Below are positions 8,545 to 18,600 of a DNA stretch of 64,000 nt, piece after piece (within the stretch, counting starts at the first letter, position 1; the number at the start of each line of letters is the position of its first letter). The notes under the pieces are model-generated. The model did not search any database, was not told where the DNA came from, and saw only the letters and a list, made by a program, of their open reading frames with translations. The stretch is from Psychrobacter sp. P2G3 (GTDB lineage: Bacteria; Pseudomonadota; Gammaproteobacteria; Pseudomonadales; Moraxellaceae), in contig NZ_CP012529.1 in the NCBI RefSeq assembly GCF_001593285.1, forward strand, positions 186,001 to 250,000, written 5' to 3'. The translations under genes were made by a program, and so were the position numbers.

Positions 8545-9014
8545 ATTTTTTCCTTTATATGTGTTTACATAAATGAGGGTAGGGTAATGCCTAAGATTTC
8601 TATGTTAGCAATGACCCTTAGAGTAATAGCATTTGGATTATGCGCTTCTAAGACAATTATAAATAACACTATCTCAGCACCATATCATCTGAATACTAGC
8701 TTAATAAACATCTGATAACCTGAACTTGCTAAAAACGGGGCAATACTACTACACAGGTTACACAACCTACCGTGATTATTACCAAACTGAACGTTTATCT
8801 GCTTAAAATGTTGCTAATCTACTATCACAACTTGGAAGTAACTTGTTGGAAGTGAATTATTAGAAATGAAGTAGAATTAATAATATTAACAACAATAAGC
8901 ATTGATAGTAATTGGATTTAGCGAACCTTGCAGTACCAATTATTAAAAGATTGACTATCAACAGTGTTACGCTTTATCCGTATATTGAATGCTTTTTATT
9001 TTAGGAGAATAATT
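8545..9014. other. Intergenic region without a supported gene
   Basis: 470 bp between divergent genes. Short frames here have no plausible start signal or composition. It should contain the promoters of both neighbours; none is strong enough to place. Confidence 0.4.
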
Positions 9015-9170
9015 ATGTTTCGTTGGGCTATTATATTTGCAGTTATCGCACTGTTAGCAAGTTTGTTAGGATTTGGCGGTGTTGCTGGATTATCTGCTAA
9101 CCTAGCATATATCTTCTTAGCAGTAGCTGTTATCTTATTCATCGTGGCGTTTGTTAGCCGTAAGATGTAA
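9015..9170 (+). CDS. DUF1328 (YtjA-type) small membrane protein
   Basis: A 51-residue inner-membrane peptide of the DUF1328/YtjA family. It is almost wholly hydrophobic: [19 protein letters not shown] forms one helix, then [12 protein letters not shown] as a short turn, and a second helix ending [10 protein letters not shown]. The start was moved to the ATG at 9015 because AGGAG lies 7 bases upstream; the longer frame from a GTG at 8964 has no ribosome site. Family members are often stress-linked, but their function is unknown. A strong bidirectional terminator follows. Confidence 0.9.
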   Translation: MFRWAIIFAVIALLASLLGFGGVAGLSANLAYIFLAVAVILFIVAFVSRKM

Positions 9171-9221
9171 TTGTTAGAATGCATTTTGAATTTACGCTAA
9201 ATGTATCCTAAGCAGCACAAA

Positions 9222-9249
9222 AAACGTCCTCAAATGAGGACGTTTTTTT
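9222..9249. terminator. Bidirectional terminator
   Basis: AAACGTCCTC / GAGGACGTTTTTTT with a short loop, A-run on the left and T-run on the right. It serves the DUF1328 gene and the converging phhB-like gene. Confidence 0.9.
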
Positions 9250-9301
9250 GCTTTAAAAATTAGCGAGTTTATGCTAAGGAGAGCTGTTAAGGCTTATAGA
9301 T

Positions 9302-9595
9302 TTATAAGCGTTTGGGCTGAATAATATATTCCATGCGTTTCGCTAAACGAATATCATGGCTGGTAATACCACCAGTATCACTAGTCGTCAAACGTACTTC
9401 GACGATGTTATAGATGTTTTTCCATTCAGGATGATGTTCAAGTGCCTCAGCATAAAAAGCCGCTTGGTTCATAAAGCTCATCGCTTCAATAAAATCACTA
9501 AAGTGGTAAGTTTTAACGATGCTGTTGCCGTCACGTTGCCAGCCTGCAAGGTCTTCTAGCTGCATATCAACTTGTTTGTCAGATAAACTACTCAT
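9302..9595 (-). CDS. Pterin-4a-carbinolamine dehydratase
   Basis: PCD/DCoH family enzyme (PhhB-like) that dehydrates 4a-hydroxytetrahydropterin, recycling the pterin cofactor of aromatic amino acid hydroxylases. The active-site signature [11 protein letters not shown] is present, followed by [23 protein letters not shown], the family's C-terminal block. I start at the ATG at 9595 (MSSLSDKQ), giving 97 residues. AAGGAT lies about 7 bases upstream, whereas the longer frame to 9661 adds 22 residues not expected in the family. No phenylalanine hydroxylase gene lies beside it. Confidence 0.93.
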   Translation of the reverse strand: MSSLSDKQVDMQLEDLAGWQRDGNSIVKTYHFSDFIEAMSFMNQAAFYAEALEHHPEWKNIYNIVEVRLTTSDTGGITSHDIRLAKRMEYIIQPKRL

Positions 9596-9899
9596 ATCGA
9601 TATCCTTTATTATTATGTGATGGTTAAGAGGGTAGGGCGTTTCTGTTATTAGCTGGATCATTGTCTATAATGTTATCTATAACAAGGCGTTCAATTTTAT
9701 ACGTGCATGATAATCTATTTTGATAGTTACTATTGCGTGACTGCTCTCAGCTAATTGGTATTCAGCTATCCTATATTTAATATAGGATAAAAAACCCACC
9801 TATCTCTTACATCCTGCCATATATCAATTAATAAATATATAGTTAGGTATGTCAAGTTGATAGGTAGGTAAGTCGTCTGCTTAACTGTTTTCTATGTTC

Positions 9900-10190
9900 C
9901 TAGACTAGATCTTTATATTCAGGGTGCTTACTAATATATGACGATACAAACGAACATTGGGGTACGACTTTTTTATCATGCTCACGTGCATAATCTAAGG
10001 CATGTTTGACTAGCTTTGAGCCAATTCCGCGACCACCAAGTTCCTGCGGTACGATCGTATGATCATAAACTAAAGTATCACCACGCTCTTGGTAACTAAT
10101 GTAGCCAGTTTGGCCTTCAATAGTAGTCTCAAAGCGATCTGCTTGTTCGTTGTGGGTAATGTCTAGATCTTGATTAGATGTTGTACTCAT
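9900..10190 (-). CDS. Small GNAT (YjdJ/NATD1-type) acetyltransferase-like protein
   Basis: A 96-residue minimal GCN5-like fold of the YjdJ/NATD1 group. The order matches the family: ITHNEQADRFETTIEGQTGYISYQ, then LVYDHTIVPQELGGRGIGSKLVKHALDYAR with the acetyl-CoA-binding GGRGIG loop, then the hallmark PQCSFVSSYISKHPEYKDLV. Single gene, not linked to a pathway. The substrate is unknown for the family. Confidence 0.9.
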   Translation of the reverse strand: MSTTSNQDLDITHNEQADRFETTIEGQTGYISYQERGDTLVYDHTIVPQELGGRGIGSKLVKHALDYAREHDKKVVPQCSFVSSYISKHPEYKDLV

Positions 10191-10412
10191 CGAATTCTCC
10201 CTTTTTATTATTAAAATAAATCAACATAGATATCATTTACTACTGATAAAACTGAATCCATAGCTGATTATTATCATCGATAATAAAATTGTTGACCAGT
10301 AGCTTACGGTAAAAGTGGATAGAGCAAATGTTACTATCTTTCTTTTAAACTGTCTCTTGAACTGTCTTTTAAAACATCAGGTATAAGAAAAGCATCAAGC
10401 GTAAGCTTTAAA

Positions 10413-11843
10413 CTACTTGGCATAAAATAAAGCTTGGCGTACTACTTGTGGAATGTATTTTTTGAATCCACGCACGGGTATGCTATGTCTCTGTTCTTTT
10501 TTAACATTAACATTATCAGCTGTTGATTTTTCTTGTGTATAAGCGCGCAACTCATCTTTATTAGGCTTACTAAAATGATAGATACGCCCAAGCACTTGTC
10601 GAAATTGGCTACCAAAACGCCCAGTGTTATAAGCTAGGCCATACTTGCTACATATGGCTTGCACTTGGGGCGAGATGCTAGCGTAGCGATGTGCTGGCAT
10701 GTCAGGAAAGATATGATGCTCAATCTGATGTGATAAGTTGCCAGTTAAAATATGAAATAACTTGCTACCTTGAATATTGCTGGAGCCAAGGATTTGACGT
10801 ACATACCAATCGCCTTTGCTTTCATTATCATCGAGATGGGTATAAATATGTACTTGCTCGGTGAGATGTCCACAAAATATCACTGCCCACGTCCATAGGT
10901 TACGTGCGATATTGGCTGTGATATTACCACTCAACGTTGATAAAGCACTATCACGGCCTAAGGCGAGTCCTGCAACTGCAGGGAGGGCGACATAGTCTTT
11001 ACCGACTTGGCGTACGATTTTGGCAAATACAGCACGTGATTTTTGTTGCAGTATCGCGTGCTTCTCTGTTGAATCCGCATATTCATCTACGCTTATCTGG
11101 ATATCATGAAACGCGATTGCCCACTCAAATCCTATTGCCAATATCATAGTCTTAAGAGGATTGTAGCGATCACTTGGTGTCCATGATTGCTCGTCAGTGA
11201 CGCGTATTAAATGATAGCCAACATCATGATCACGATCGACAATATTGGTAAAGGTATGGTGTAGATAGTTATGTGAGTGTTGCCATAACGGCGCAGGGCA
11301 CATAATATCCCAATCAAACGTTTGGCTGTTTAAATGCGGATGCTGCATCCAATCATATTGACCATGCATGACATTATGCCCAAGCTCCATATTGTTTAAT
11401 ATTTTGCTAAAGCTTAATAGGCCAGTACCCAGTAGCCAGACACTACCTTTACTACGTTTTGATGACATGCGTCCAGCAGTAGACAGTAGACCACGAGCCA
11501 CAATCTCGCTATACACTACCGTGGCATAAATACGCTGGATATAACGTGCATCCTTACCGTTCAATGAGTCCATTACACTTTGATAGACTGCATTTAACTC
11601 ATCAGCAAGGGCTTCGGTCTGCACCTTTGGTAATGGCGCAGCGCTTAACGTTGGGTAGCGTATAGGTAGAGCTGATATATCCTTATTATCTTTTGTACTC
11701 TCACTATTAATGTTACAGTCAGTTGAATAGGCGTTTTTTTCTGGCAGTAATCTACGACCATGGACGTCCAGTTGATCGTCGGTTAAAGCATTTAAGATAG
11801 GTACAGCAGATCGTGAAGGGAATAGAGGTGGTAATAAGCGCAT
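10413..11843 (-). CDS. Membrane fatty acid desaturase
   Basis: Di-iron integral-membrane acyl desaturase. All three histidine boxes are visible: HNVMH (about 156-160), HNYLHH (191-196) and HQIEHH in the C-terminal third, followed by IFPDMPAHRY. The extension before the first box (about 150 residues) contains a low-complexity stretch near residues 36-58. The reductase gene upstream on the same strand (12157-13413) very probably supplies electrons, as in the DesA3-Rv3230c and DesB-DesC pairs. Such enzymes insert double bonds into acyl chains, a plausible cold-adaptation function. Whether the substrate is acyl-CoA or phospholipid cannot be told. Confidence 0.92.
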   Translation of the reverse strand: MRLLPPLFPSRSAVPILNALTDDQLDVHGRRLLPEKNAYSTDCNINSESTKDNKDISALPIRYPTLSAAPLPKVQTEALADELNAVYQSVMDSLNGKDARYIQRIYATVVYSEIVARGLLSTAGRMSSKRSKGSVWLLGTGLLSFSKILNNMELGHNVMHGQYDWMQHPHLNSQTFDWDIMCPAPLWQHSHNYLHHTFTNIVDRDHDVGYHLIRVTDEQSWTPSDRYNPLKTMILAIGFEWAIAFHDIQISVDEYADSTEKHAILQQKSRAVFAKIVRQVGKDYVALPAVAGLALGRDSALSTLSGNITANIARNLWTWAVIFCGHLTEQVHIYTHLDDNESKGDWYVRQILGSSNIQGSKLFHILTGNLSHQIEHHIFPDMPAHRYASISPQVQAICSKYGLAYNTGRFGSQFRQVLGRIYHFSKPNKDELRAYTQEKSTADNVNVKKEQRHSIPVRGFKKYIPQVVRQALFYAK

Positions 11844-12156
11844 GCGTTATCCTTTACCGAAGCTGCAGTTGGTTTGAAGCAAAATGCTTTTAACGGAATA
11901 AGTTACTCTTAAGATAATGTACTAGAATTCACAGGGTCGGTTTGATGGGTTTTATAGCTTCTAGCATACAAGACAGACTATCTACCGTCTATTTGCTTAT
12001 AGTAGCAGCTGCTGTTTTTTAGTTAGTTATTCTAATTTTATAGTAACACTGTTAAATAACGGCTAATGAGTGATTTGTATTCATATTATGCGGGTACATT
12101 ACTCTAATCGCTATTTAATTTTTCATATACGCGTGTTTTATTCAGTTTGCACTTTA
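11844..12156. other. 313-bp gap between reductase and desaturase genes
   Basis: No gene. Longer than expected inside a two-gene operon, so it may carry a separate desaturase promoter. I cannot place one with confidence. Confidence 0.4.
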
Positions 12157-13413
12157 TTAAATATCGAGTACTACGTCTGTCATCGCTACATTGATACAGG
12201 TTTGGATAGTCTCAAAACCGTCGCCACTTATCTTTCCTGTCTGAATGTTTTTGACTACACCACTGACTTTATTACAGCGGCACATCTGACAGATACCTTG
12301 ACGGCAGCCGTAATTCATCCGAAGACCAGCTTGTTCAGCATCAACTAATAATGTGCCACTACTATCAAACTGTCGTTGGCGTGCTCGCAGATAAACAGTA
12401 TGTTTTTCTAAGTTATCTATTTTTTCAGCTGCATCACTTAAGTTCAGCTCAGGTACAGCATAGCCAAAATTTTCTATGATAATGTTGTCACGTAATGAGT
12501 GCTCATTTGGTAGGTTTATTTCACTGGCTGCGTGATATAGTCCTTTTAACAAGGCTTGCGAACCACAGGCAAAAATTTGCGTATCTGCTAACGGTAGATT
12601 CAATGCTAATAAACTTGCTGCCCTTAAATGCCGCGTGCCAGCCAAATAAGTGCTGGCGTCTTCAGTATTGATAAAATAATAAGTAAAGCTTGGATACGTA
12701 GTGGCGAGTTGCTGCCAATATTCTTGTAGAGGGCTGCTTGACAGCGATGTACGATTATAATGTAGTAACGTCACTTTATGACCGTGTTGCAGCGCCTGCT
12801 TCACTAGCCCGAGCATTGGGGTGATACCACTGCCGCCAGCGATACAAAGTATGGGCGCTAGCTCTTTAATGACAGAGTTTTTAATCTCTGTATTTTTAAT
12901 AATTGATTTTATCTGCTGGTTTGCTGATATCTGCTCTAGAGTAAAATCCCCACTCGGTATACTGCTATCAAAGATAGTACCAAGAGCTGCCTGATTAATT
13001 AAATAATTAGATACTAAACCTTGTGGCTTGATAGCGATGGTAAGCGTTTGGCGTTGCAGTTTTTTGTCACGGCTATTTCCATTAGTCCACCATAGCGTCT
13101 GATGCGGTAGACCTACCAGCGAATAACTACGCTGATGAAGAATACCATCAATAGTAATGCTTAGATTAATATGCGCGCCGCCTTGCCATCCATCTGATTG
13201 CTGTTTAAAGGCGTTATTAATTTCGAATCGCAGGGCAACCAAATCATCGCTAAGCGTATGCTTGGCAACTAGACGTAGCTTGGGTATTGTCAACGACCAA
13301 AACGGATGCAGTCGCGTACTGATAAAATCAATAAATGCACTTTGAATAAACTCAGGGCGGTAGCCAGTCGGCATAGGTACAGTACCTTTTCTCATGTTTG
13401 TCGTATTTTTCAT
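12157..13413 (-). CDS. Ferredoxin-NAD(P)H reductase fused to a 2Fe-2S ferredoxin (desaturase partner)
   Basis: Electron-transfer protein of the flavodoxin-reductase (Hmp/PaaE-like) family. An FAD-binding barrel (about 45-165) contains QRSYSLVGLP. The NAD(P)-binding part has ILCIAGGSGITPMLGLVKQAL and VTLLHYNRT, and FACGSQALLKGLY closes the reductase. A C-terminal plant-type 2Fe-2S domain has C-x4-C-x2-C in CRQGICQMC and the fourth Cys in TIQTC. The 418 residues match desaturase-linked reductases. It is first in the minus-strand pair with the desaturase. Divergent from ettA. Confidence 0.92.
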   Translation of the reverse strand: MKNTTNMRKGTVPMPTGYRPEFIQSAFIDFISTRLHPFWSLTIPKLRLVAKHTLSDDLVALRFEINNAFKQQSDGWQGGAHINLSITIDGILHQRSYSLVGLPHQTLWWTNGNSRDKKLQRQTLTIAIKPQGLVSNYLINQAALGTIFDSSIPSGDFTLEQISANQQIKSIIKNTEIKNSVIKELAPILCIAGGSGITPMLGLVKQALQHGHKVTLLHYNRTSLSSSPLQEYWQQLATTYPSFTYYFINTEDASTYLAGTRHLRAASLLALNLPLADTQIFACGSQALLKGLYHAASEINLPNEHSLRDNIIIENFGYAVPELNLSDAAEKIDNLEKHTVYLRARQRQFDSSGTLLVDAEQAGLRMNYGCRQGICQMCRCNKVSGVVKNIQTGKISGDGFETIQTCINVAMTDVVLDI

Positions 13414-13849
13414 GTTTTTATATCTTTATAAAAGGATTTAAAATCCTTTTATGGACAACTTTATAGTGTTATTTATAAATGTTAATTGAACATTAAAGCA
13501 TGGTTAAGAAAACTAATTTCAGTAAATTATTCTAATATATTAACCCTTACTGATTGATTTTGTGAAGTTTCTAGCTATTATCATTTTGTGGTTTTTATGA
13601 GCTACATCAGTATAAAGCTGATTAAATAGGTCAAATGATGACTTTAACAGAAGCTTTTAGGTAAAAGGTGTCAAGCTTTGTTGCAGAAGACACAAAACCA
13701 GCCGGAAAACCCTCTGTTAGCTTGCAGGGTATGCGCCACAATGCGATAATAGCAGACAATTTGTAACCCTGATTTTGAGGCGCCGTCCACTGAGCACGAT
13801 TGCTGAGTGCGATTTGCAGACCTCGTCTATGCAGTCTATCGGAGTGTTA
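13414..13849. other. Divergent promoter region between reductase gene and ettA
   Basis: 436 bp. Contains the ettA promoter (13722-13750) and presumably the reductase promoter in the AT-rich left half. No gene is seen. Confidence 0.5.
13722..13750 (+). promoter_or_regulatory. Sigma-70-type promoter of ettA
   Basis: TTGCAG at 13722-13727 and GATAAT at 13745-13750 with 17-bp spacing. It implies a leader of roughly 90 nt. Confidence 0.65.
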
Positions 13850-15511
13850 ATGGCTCAATATATTTACACGATGAACAACGTGTCAAAACTTGTTCCACCT
13901 AAGCGTGAAATCCTAAAGAACATCAACCTATCGTTTTTCCCTGGCGCTAAAATCGGTGTACTCGGTATCAACGGTTCGGGTAAATCAACCTTGCTACGCA
14001 TTATGGCGGGCGTGGATACTGAATTCAGTGGTGAAGCACGCGCGCAAACGGGCACCAAAATTGGCTATTTGCCGCAGGAACCACAGCTTGATGACAGTAA
14101 AGACGTCCGTGGTAACGTTGAAGACGGTATGCGCGAAGCGTTAGATGCGCTCGCTCGTCTAGATGCGATCTATGCCGAATACGCTGAACCTGATGCAGAT
14201 TTTGATAAGCTTGCCGAAGAACAGGGCAAGATGGAAGACATCATTCAAGCATGGGATGCGCATAACTTAAATACTCAGCTAGAAAAAGCCGCCGATGCGC
14301 TACGTCTGCCGCCATGGGATGCTGACGTCAGTAAACTATCTGGTGGTGAAAAACGCCGTGTCGCCCTATGCCGTCTGCTATTGTCACGTCCTGATATGCT
14401 ATTACTTGACGAACCAACCAACCATTTGGACGCCGAATCTGTCGCATGGCTAGAGCAGTTCTTGCAGAACTACAGCGGTACGATCGTTGCTATTACCCAT
14501 GATCGTTATTTCTTGGATAATGTCGCTCAATGGATTTTGGAGCTGGATCGTGGCCATGGCTATCCGTACGAAGGCAACTATACTGAGTGGCTAGAGCAGA
14601 AGAACACCCGTCTAGAGCAGCAGAATAAACAAGAAGAATCCTTTGCTAAAGCGCTGAAAAAAGAGCTTGAGTGGATTCGTAAAAATCAAAAAGGTCAACA
14701 GGCTAAGTCTAAATCTCGTGTACAGCGTTTTGAAGAATTAAACTCACAAGAGTTCCAAAAGCGTAACGAGACCTCTGAGATTTATATTCCACCAGGTCCA
14801 CGTCTAGGTAATAAAGTCATCGAAGTAAACAACATCTCCAAGTCATTCGGTGATCGTTTGCTTTATGAAAACCTAAGCTTTAACGTGCCAGCGGGCGCTA
14901 TCGTCGGTATCATCGGTCCAAATGGTGCGGGTAAAACCACGCTATTTAACATGATTACTGAACGTGATACGCCAGATACTGGTTCCGTCGATTTGGGTGA
15001 GAGTGTCAGCGTTGCCTATGTTGGTCAGGTACGTGACAACTTAGACGATAGCAAAACTGTTTGGGAGGAGATCTCCGACGGTCTAGATATTATTACTGTT
15101 GGCGATTATACGACGCCAAGTCGCGCTTATATTGGTCGCTTTAACTTTAAAGGTTCAGACCAACAAAAACACGTTGGTCAATTGTCTGGTGGTGAGCGTA
15201 ACCGCTTGCAACTTGCTAAGACCCTAAAGCAGGGTGCGAACGTATTGCTTCTTGATGAACCATCAAACGATTTGGATATCGAAACCTTACGTGCGCTAGA
15301 AGATGCGATTCAAGTATTCCCAGGTACGGTAATGGTCGTCTCGCATGATCGCTGGTTCCTTGACCGTATTGCGACTCATATCTTGGCATTCGAAGATGAA
15401 GGTCCTGTTTGGTTCGATGGTAACTACTCTGAGTTTGAAACGTATCGCAAAAAGACCATGGGCGATGATGCCAGTCCTAAGCGTATGAAGTACAAGAAAA
15501 TTTCTACCTAG
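13850..15511 (+). CDS. ettA: Energy-dependent translational throttle protein EttA
   Basis: ABC-F ATPase that binds the ribosomal E site and gates the first steps of elongation according to the ATP/ADP ratio. Two ATPase domains are seen. The first has Walker A GINGSGKST, signature LSGGEKRR and LLLDEPTNHLD. The second has GPNGAGKTT, LSGGERNR and LLLDEPSNDLD. The arm insertion (DNVEDG-type, about 90-140) and the charged linker (about 255-310) typical of EttA are present. I use the ATG at 13850 (MAQYIYTMNNVSK) because GGAG lies just upstream and this start gives 553 residues, the usual length. The frame extends to 13775 but the extra 25 residues are not family-like. Confidence 0.97.
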   Translation: MAQYIYTMNNVSKLVPPKREILKNINLSFFPGAKIGVLGINGSGKSTLLRIMAGVDTEFSGEARAQTGTKIGYLPQEPQLDDSKDVRGNVEDGMREALDALARLDAIYAEYAEPDADFDKLAEEQGKMEDIIQAWDAHNLNTQLEKAADALRLPPWDADVSKLSGGEKRRVALCRLLLSRPDMLLLDEPTNHLDAESVAWLEQFLQNYSGTIVAITHDRYFLDNVAQWILELDRGHGYPYEGNYTEWLEQKNTRLEQQNKQEESFAKALKKELEWIRKNQKGQQAKSKSRVQRFEELNSQEFQKRNETSEIYIPPGPRLGNKVIEVNNISKSFGDRLLYENLSFNVPAGAIVGIIGPNGAGKTTLFNMITERDTPDTGSVDLGESVSVAYVGQVRDNLDDSKTVWEEISDGLDIITVGDYTTPSRAYIGRFNFKGSDQQKHVGQLSGGERNRLQLAKTLKQGANVLLLDEPSNDLDIETLRALEDAIQVFPGTVMVVSHDRWFLDRIATHILAFEDEGPVWFDGNYSEFETYRKKTMGDDASPKRMKYKKIST

Positions 15512-15545
15512 AATAGCTGCTTGTTAGATTGAGCTAATATGTAAT

Positions 15546-15579
15546 AAAAAAGACCTCTAATAATTAGAGGTCTTTTTTT
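15546..15579. terminator. Bidirectional terminator between ettA and plsB
   Basis: AAAAAGACCTCTAAT / ATTAGAGGTCTTTTTTT, a perfect stem between convergent genes. Confidence 0.92.
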
Positions 15580-15608
15580 GCGCTAAACTATAAAGAAGTT
15601 AGTATTAC

Positions 15609-18320
15609 TTAACGCTTACGGCCAAATTTACGCTGCTTTTTATTACTAATCTCAGTAATAGCATGAGCAATTTCATCATCATCAAGACTGGCCACTTGTT
15701 GCAAAATTTGCATCATATCAGGACTCAGCACATATTTGGCATGGTGAGCGATATCATCAATACGCTGATCAAAGTTTAATGCACCCGTTTCGTCATCTAT
15801 CTGTAGATAATCAAGTCGAGTAAGTGCGGTGACAAAACTTAAAAACAAGGAGCGATCAAAGAAGTCCGGAATATCATCAGCATATAACACTGATAAGCGC
15901 TGACCTAACAGATGGCACAAGTCGACCACCTCTTCTGTTGTCAAGTTACCTGAGCCTTGTTGAGATAATAAAGCTAAGGTCATAAAGTAACGCTCAAGGC
16001 TTTGTTCAACAGGAGCTGCGAGCACTTCAAGCTGTTGATAGCAGCTGCTATTAGCATCTGGCACACTAAGCATACCATCACCTAAATCGATAATTAGACC
16101 ATGGGCGATGAGGTTGTCGATTTTTTGATTAAGCGTATCCATTAGACCGTGCGCTGGATAGTATAAAAACAGCTCACTTTGTAAGAAGGGATACATCTGG
16201 ATAACGATGTCATCAAGGCGATTGCGATTAACGCGGCCATTACGTGCAACTAGTGCTGCTAAGAATGACAGTAAAATAAACACGTGCAAAATGTTATTAC
16301 GGAAGTAGCTTAATAGCGCTGCTTGCTTACCAGCGACTTGAATAATATCACCTAAGATATGCGGTATACGTTCGATAAGCTTGAGTTTGATACCATAATC
16401 GATAATTTTCTGCGGGCTCATATCTGTAACGACCGTATCATCAGAGTAGGGCATATGACGTGCGATACCTTGATACAAAGCGATTTGTTCGCGGCAGATA
16501 TCTTCATCAAGCGCAGCTTTTGGTGCTGATAAGAGTACCAATGATAATAGCGATACCGGATTGACGACAGCAGCCTTGTTGATATGCTGCATGATTTTCA
16601 CGCCGATATTGTCAACCATGGCGCTGGCTTTTTCATCGAGTGGCGTATCGGTACGATCAACAGGTAGGCTATCAGCAGCGACATCGAATTTTTGTAGGAA
16701 GTCGCTTAAGTGCAATGGCGTGCCAAAGCTTAAATGGACATTACCAAAGATACGCTCAATTTTGCGACCAACTTTTAGTAATCCAATTAAAGATTCTGAC
16801 TCTTTTGGCTTACCTTTAAGCTCGCCAATATAAGTACCACCTTCCATAATGCGCTCATAACCAATATAGGTTGGAATAAAGACTACAGGCTTATTGGTTT
16901 TGCGGAGCTGACTATGTATGGTCATCGCCAGCATACCCATCTTCGGCGGTAGCAAGCGTCCTGAGCGTGAGCGGCCGCCTTCGATAAAGTATTCAATGGG
17001 CGTATTGCGGGTAATAAGGGTGTGCATATACTCACGTAATACCGCGGTATAAAGGGCATTACCGCGAAAGCTACGACGAATGAAGAACGCTACCGCACCG
17101 CGTAATAATGGCCCTAGTACTGGTACATCTAAATTGTCACCGGCAGCCACATAAGGAATACTCAGACCGCGCTTATAAATGACGTAGGATAATAATAAAT
17201 AATCAACATGGCTACGATGGCAGGGCACGTAGATAATCTCATGATCGGTCGCAAGCTTACGTACGCGCTCAAAATGATGGACTTCGACGCCATCATATAA
17301 TTGCGTCCATAACCATGTCAAAAATCTGTCAAAGACCCGAATAATAGGGTGAGAGTAGTCATTAACCATTTCATTGGCGTATTTTCTAGCAAGCCCGCGA
17401 GCTTCGCGCACACTAATGCCTTTTTCGTCAGCTTCAATCTGTGCGGCATGCTGGATAGCAGGTGAATAGATGAGCTTATCTACCAAATTGCGCCGATCTG
17501 ATAGATCCGGACCAAGCATAGTGGCGCGCTGCTTATCCAGATAAGTATTAAGTTGTTGCTGTAAGATGCGTACCAATTCACGGTTAGCGTCTGCTGCTGG
17601 AACTAATGCATGGCGCGTATTTCGGCTATCTGCAATACTAGATACTTTCAGCTCATCCGTTTGTCCTTCGTACAAACTATCATGAATAATAGTACGCAAG
17701 TCTTGCGGTTCATGAAACTGGACAAAGGTATCACGTCCCATAACGCCAATATTGAACAATTGCTTAGTGATGCTCGGATCTTGCCAGTTATCGGTCATTA
17801 ACAATTTAAATAACGAATCTTCTTTTTCAGGCGCGCGACCCCAAAGAATAGACACTGGTACCAGTCGTATTTGCAAATCTGGATGTTGCAAGCTAGCAGC
17901 AACCAGACGCGATAAGCGCGGGGATAACTGATGGTCTTTAGATTTGGGGTGATGCAAAAATATAATAGCTGCATTTTCATTAACATCATGTGTGCTATCT
18001 TTGACACCCATCAATGCAGGCGGTAGCTTGTATTCCTGAGTTTGCAGGTCAATCAAAATACTGTTTGAGCGCGAATAATCTTGCAGTACATAGAAAGTCA
18101 GCGTTTGATCATTGGTATCAAATTCCGGCAACTCGCCCAATAGTTTTGCCTTAACGGCGACATCAAGCGCTTGTCCTGACACTTTTCGGTAAAGCTGATT
18201 GATAGGCGCATTGGTATAAGACGTCGCAACCGATGACTTAGTCGCATCAGGTGCTGCTGGCGCTTTAGACGTTCGGTTTTTTAGGAGCTTGTTTTTTAAG
18301 AAACTGGGTATCATAATCAA
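15609..18320 (-). CDS. plsB: Glycerol-3-phosphate 1-O-acyltransferase
   Basis: Membrane-associated enzyme that adds the first acyl chain to sn-glycerol-3-phosphate, starting phospholipid synthesis. The acyltransferase blocks are all present: block I PCHRSHVDYLLLSY (catalytic His-x4-Asp), block II with FFIRRSFRGNALY, block III FIEGGRSRSGRLLPPK and block IV VVFIPTYIGYERI. At 903 residues it is slightly longer than the enterobacterial enzyme (about 807), mostly at the N-terminus (a polar stretch before residue 45) and through a basic C-terminal tail. MIMIPSF allows two adjacent starts. Monocistronic. Confidence 0.97.
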   Translation of the reverse strand: MIMIPSFLKNKLLKNRTSKAPAAPDATKSSVATSYTNAPINQLYRKVSGQALDVAVKAKLLGELPEFDTNDQTLTFYVLQDYSRSNSILIDLQTQEYKLPPALMGVKDSTHDVNENAAIIFLHHPKSKDHQLSPRLSRLVAASLQHPDLQIRLVPVSILWGRAPEKEDSLFKLLMTDNWQDPSITKQLFNIGVMGRDTFVQFHEPQDLRTIIHDSLYEGQTDELKVSSIADSRNTRHALVPAADANRELVRILQQQLNTYLDKQRATMLGPDLSDRRNLVDKLIYSPAIQHAAQIEADEKGISVREARGLARKYANEMVNDYSHPIIRVFDRFLTWLWTQLYDGVEVHHFERVRKLATDHEIIYVPCHRSHVDYLLLSYVIYKRGLSIPYVAAGDNLDVPVLGPLLRGAVAFFIRRSFRGNALYTAVLREYMHTLITRNTPIEYFIEGGRSRSGRLLPPKMGMLAMTIHSQLRKTNKPVVFIPTYIGYERIMEGGTYIGELKGKPKESESLIGLLKVGRKIERIFGNVHLSFGTPLHLSDFLQKFDVAADSLPVDRTDTPLDEKASAMVDNIGVKIMQHINKAAVVNPVSLLSLVLLSAPKAALDEDICREQIALYQGIARHMPYSDDTVVTDMSPQKIIDYGIKLKLIERIPHILGDIIQVAGKQAALLSYFRNNILHVFILLSFLAALVARNGRVNRNRLDDIVIQMYPFLQSELFLYYPAHGLMDTLNQKIDNLIAHGLIIDLGDGMLSVPDANSSCYQQLEVLAAPVEQSLERYFMTLALLSQQGSGNLTTEEVVDLCHLLGQRLSVLYADDIPDFFDRSLFLSFVTALTRLDYLQIDDETGALNFDQRIDDIAHHAKYVLSPDMMQILQQVASLDDDEIAHAITEISNKKQRKFGRKR

Positions 18321-18523
18321 AAGTCAGACTTTGTAAAATGTAATGCGCTTATGATGCCATAAAAGCAGTCAAAGCGATATATGGTGTCAGTATCTCTGCC
18401 TAATATATTATAAAATTTAACTTGTCCAATGTTTTAATCATCGAATGAACAATGGTGCAAGCAGTAGGGTTTCGGCACAGAGTAAGTGAATTGGGTTTAT
18501 TGTATTTGTTAGCACTGGTTAAT

Positions 18524-18600
18524 GTGAGTACCTGTTTTTTAACGAGAATACATGTAAAGAGAATACCTATTTTTTAATGTGAGTTTAACGTGAGTACCTT
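18524..18600. repeat. Short imperfect direct repeats in the ybaK leader
   Basis: GTGAGTACCT (18524), GAGAATACCT (18559) and GTGAGTACCT (18590) recur at 31-35 bp spacing, the first two followed by a T-run and TTTAA. The last copy abuts the ybaK ATG. Origin by slippage or a regulatory role cannot be told apart. Confidence 0.6.

Noticed and set aside
8524..8715. 63-codon open frame upstream of the saccharopine dehydrogenase-like gene
   Set aside because: Overlaps the 5' end of that gene on the opposite strand and lacks a ribosome site and family features.
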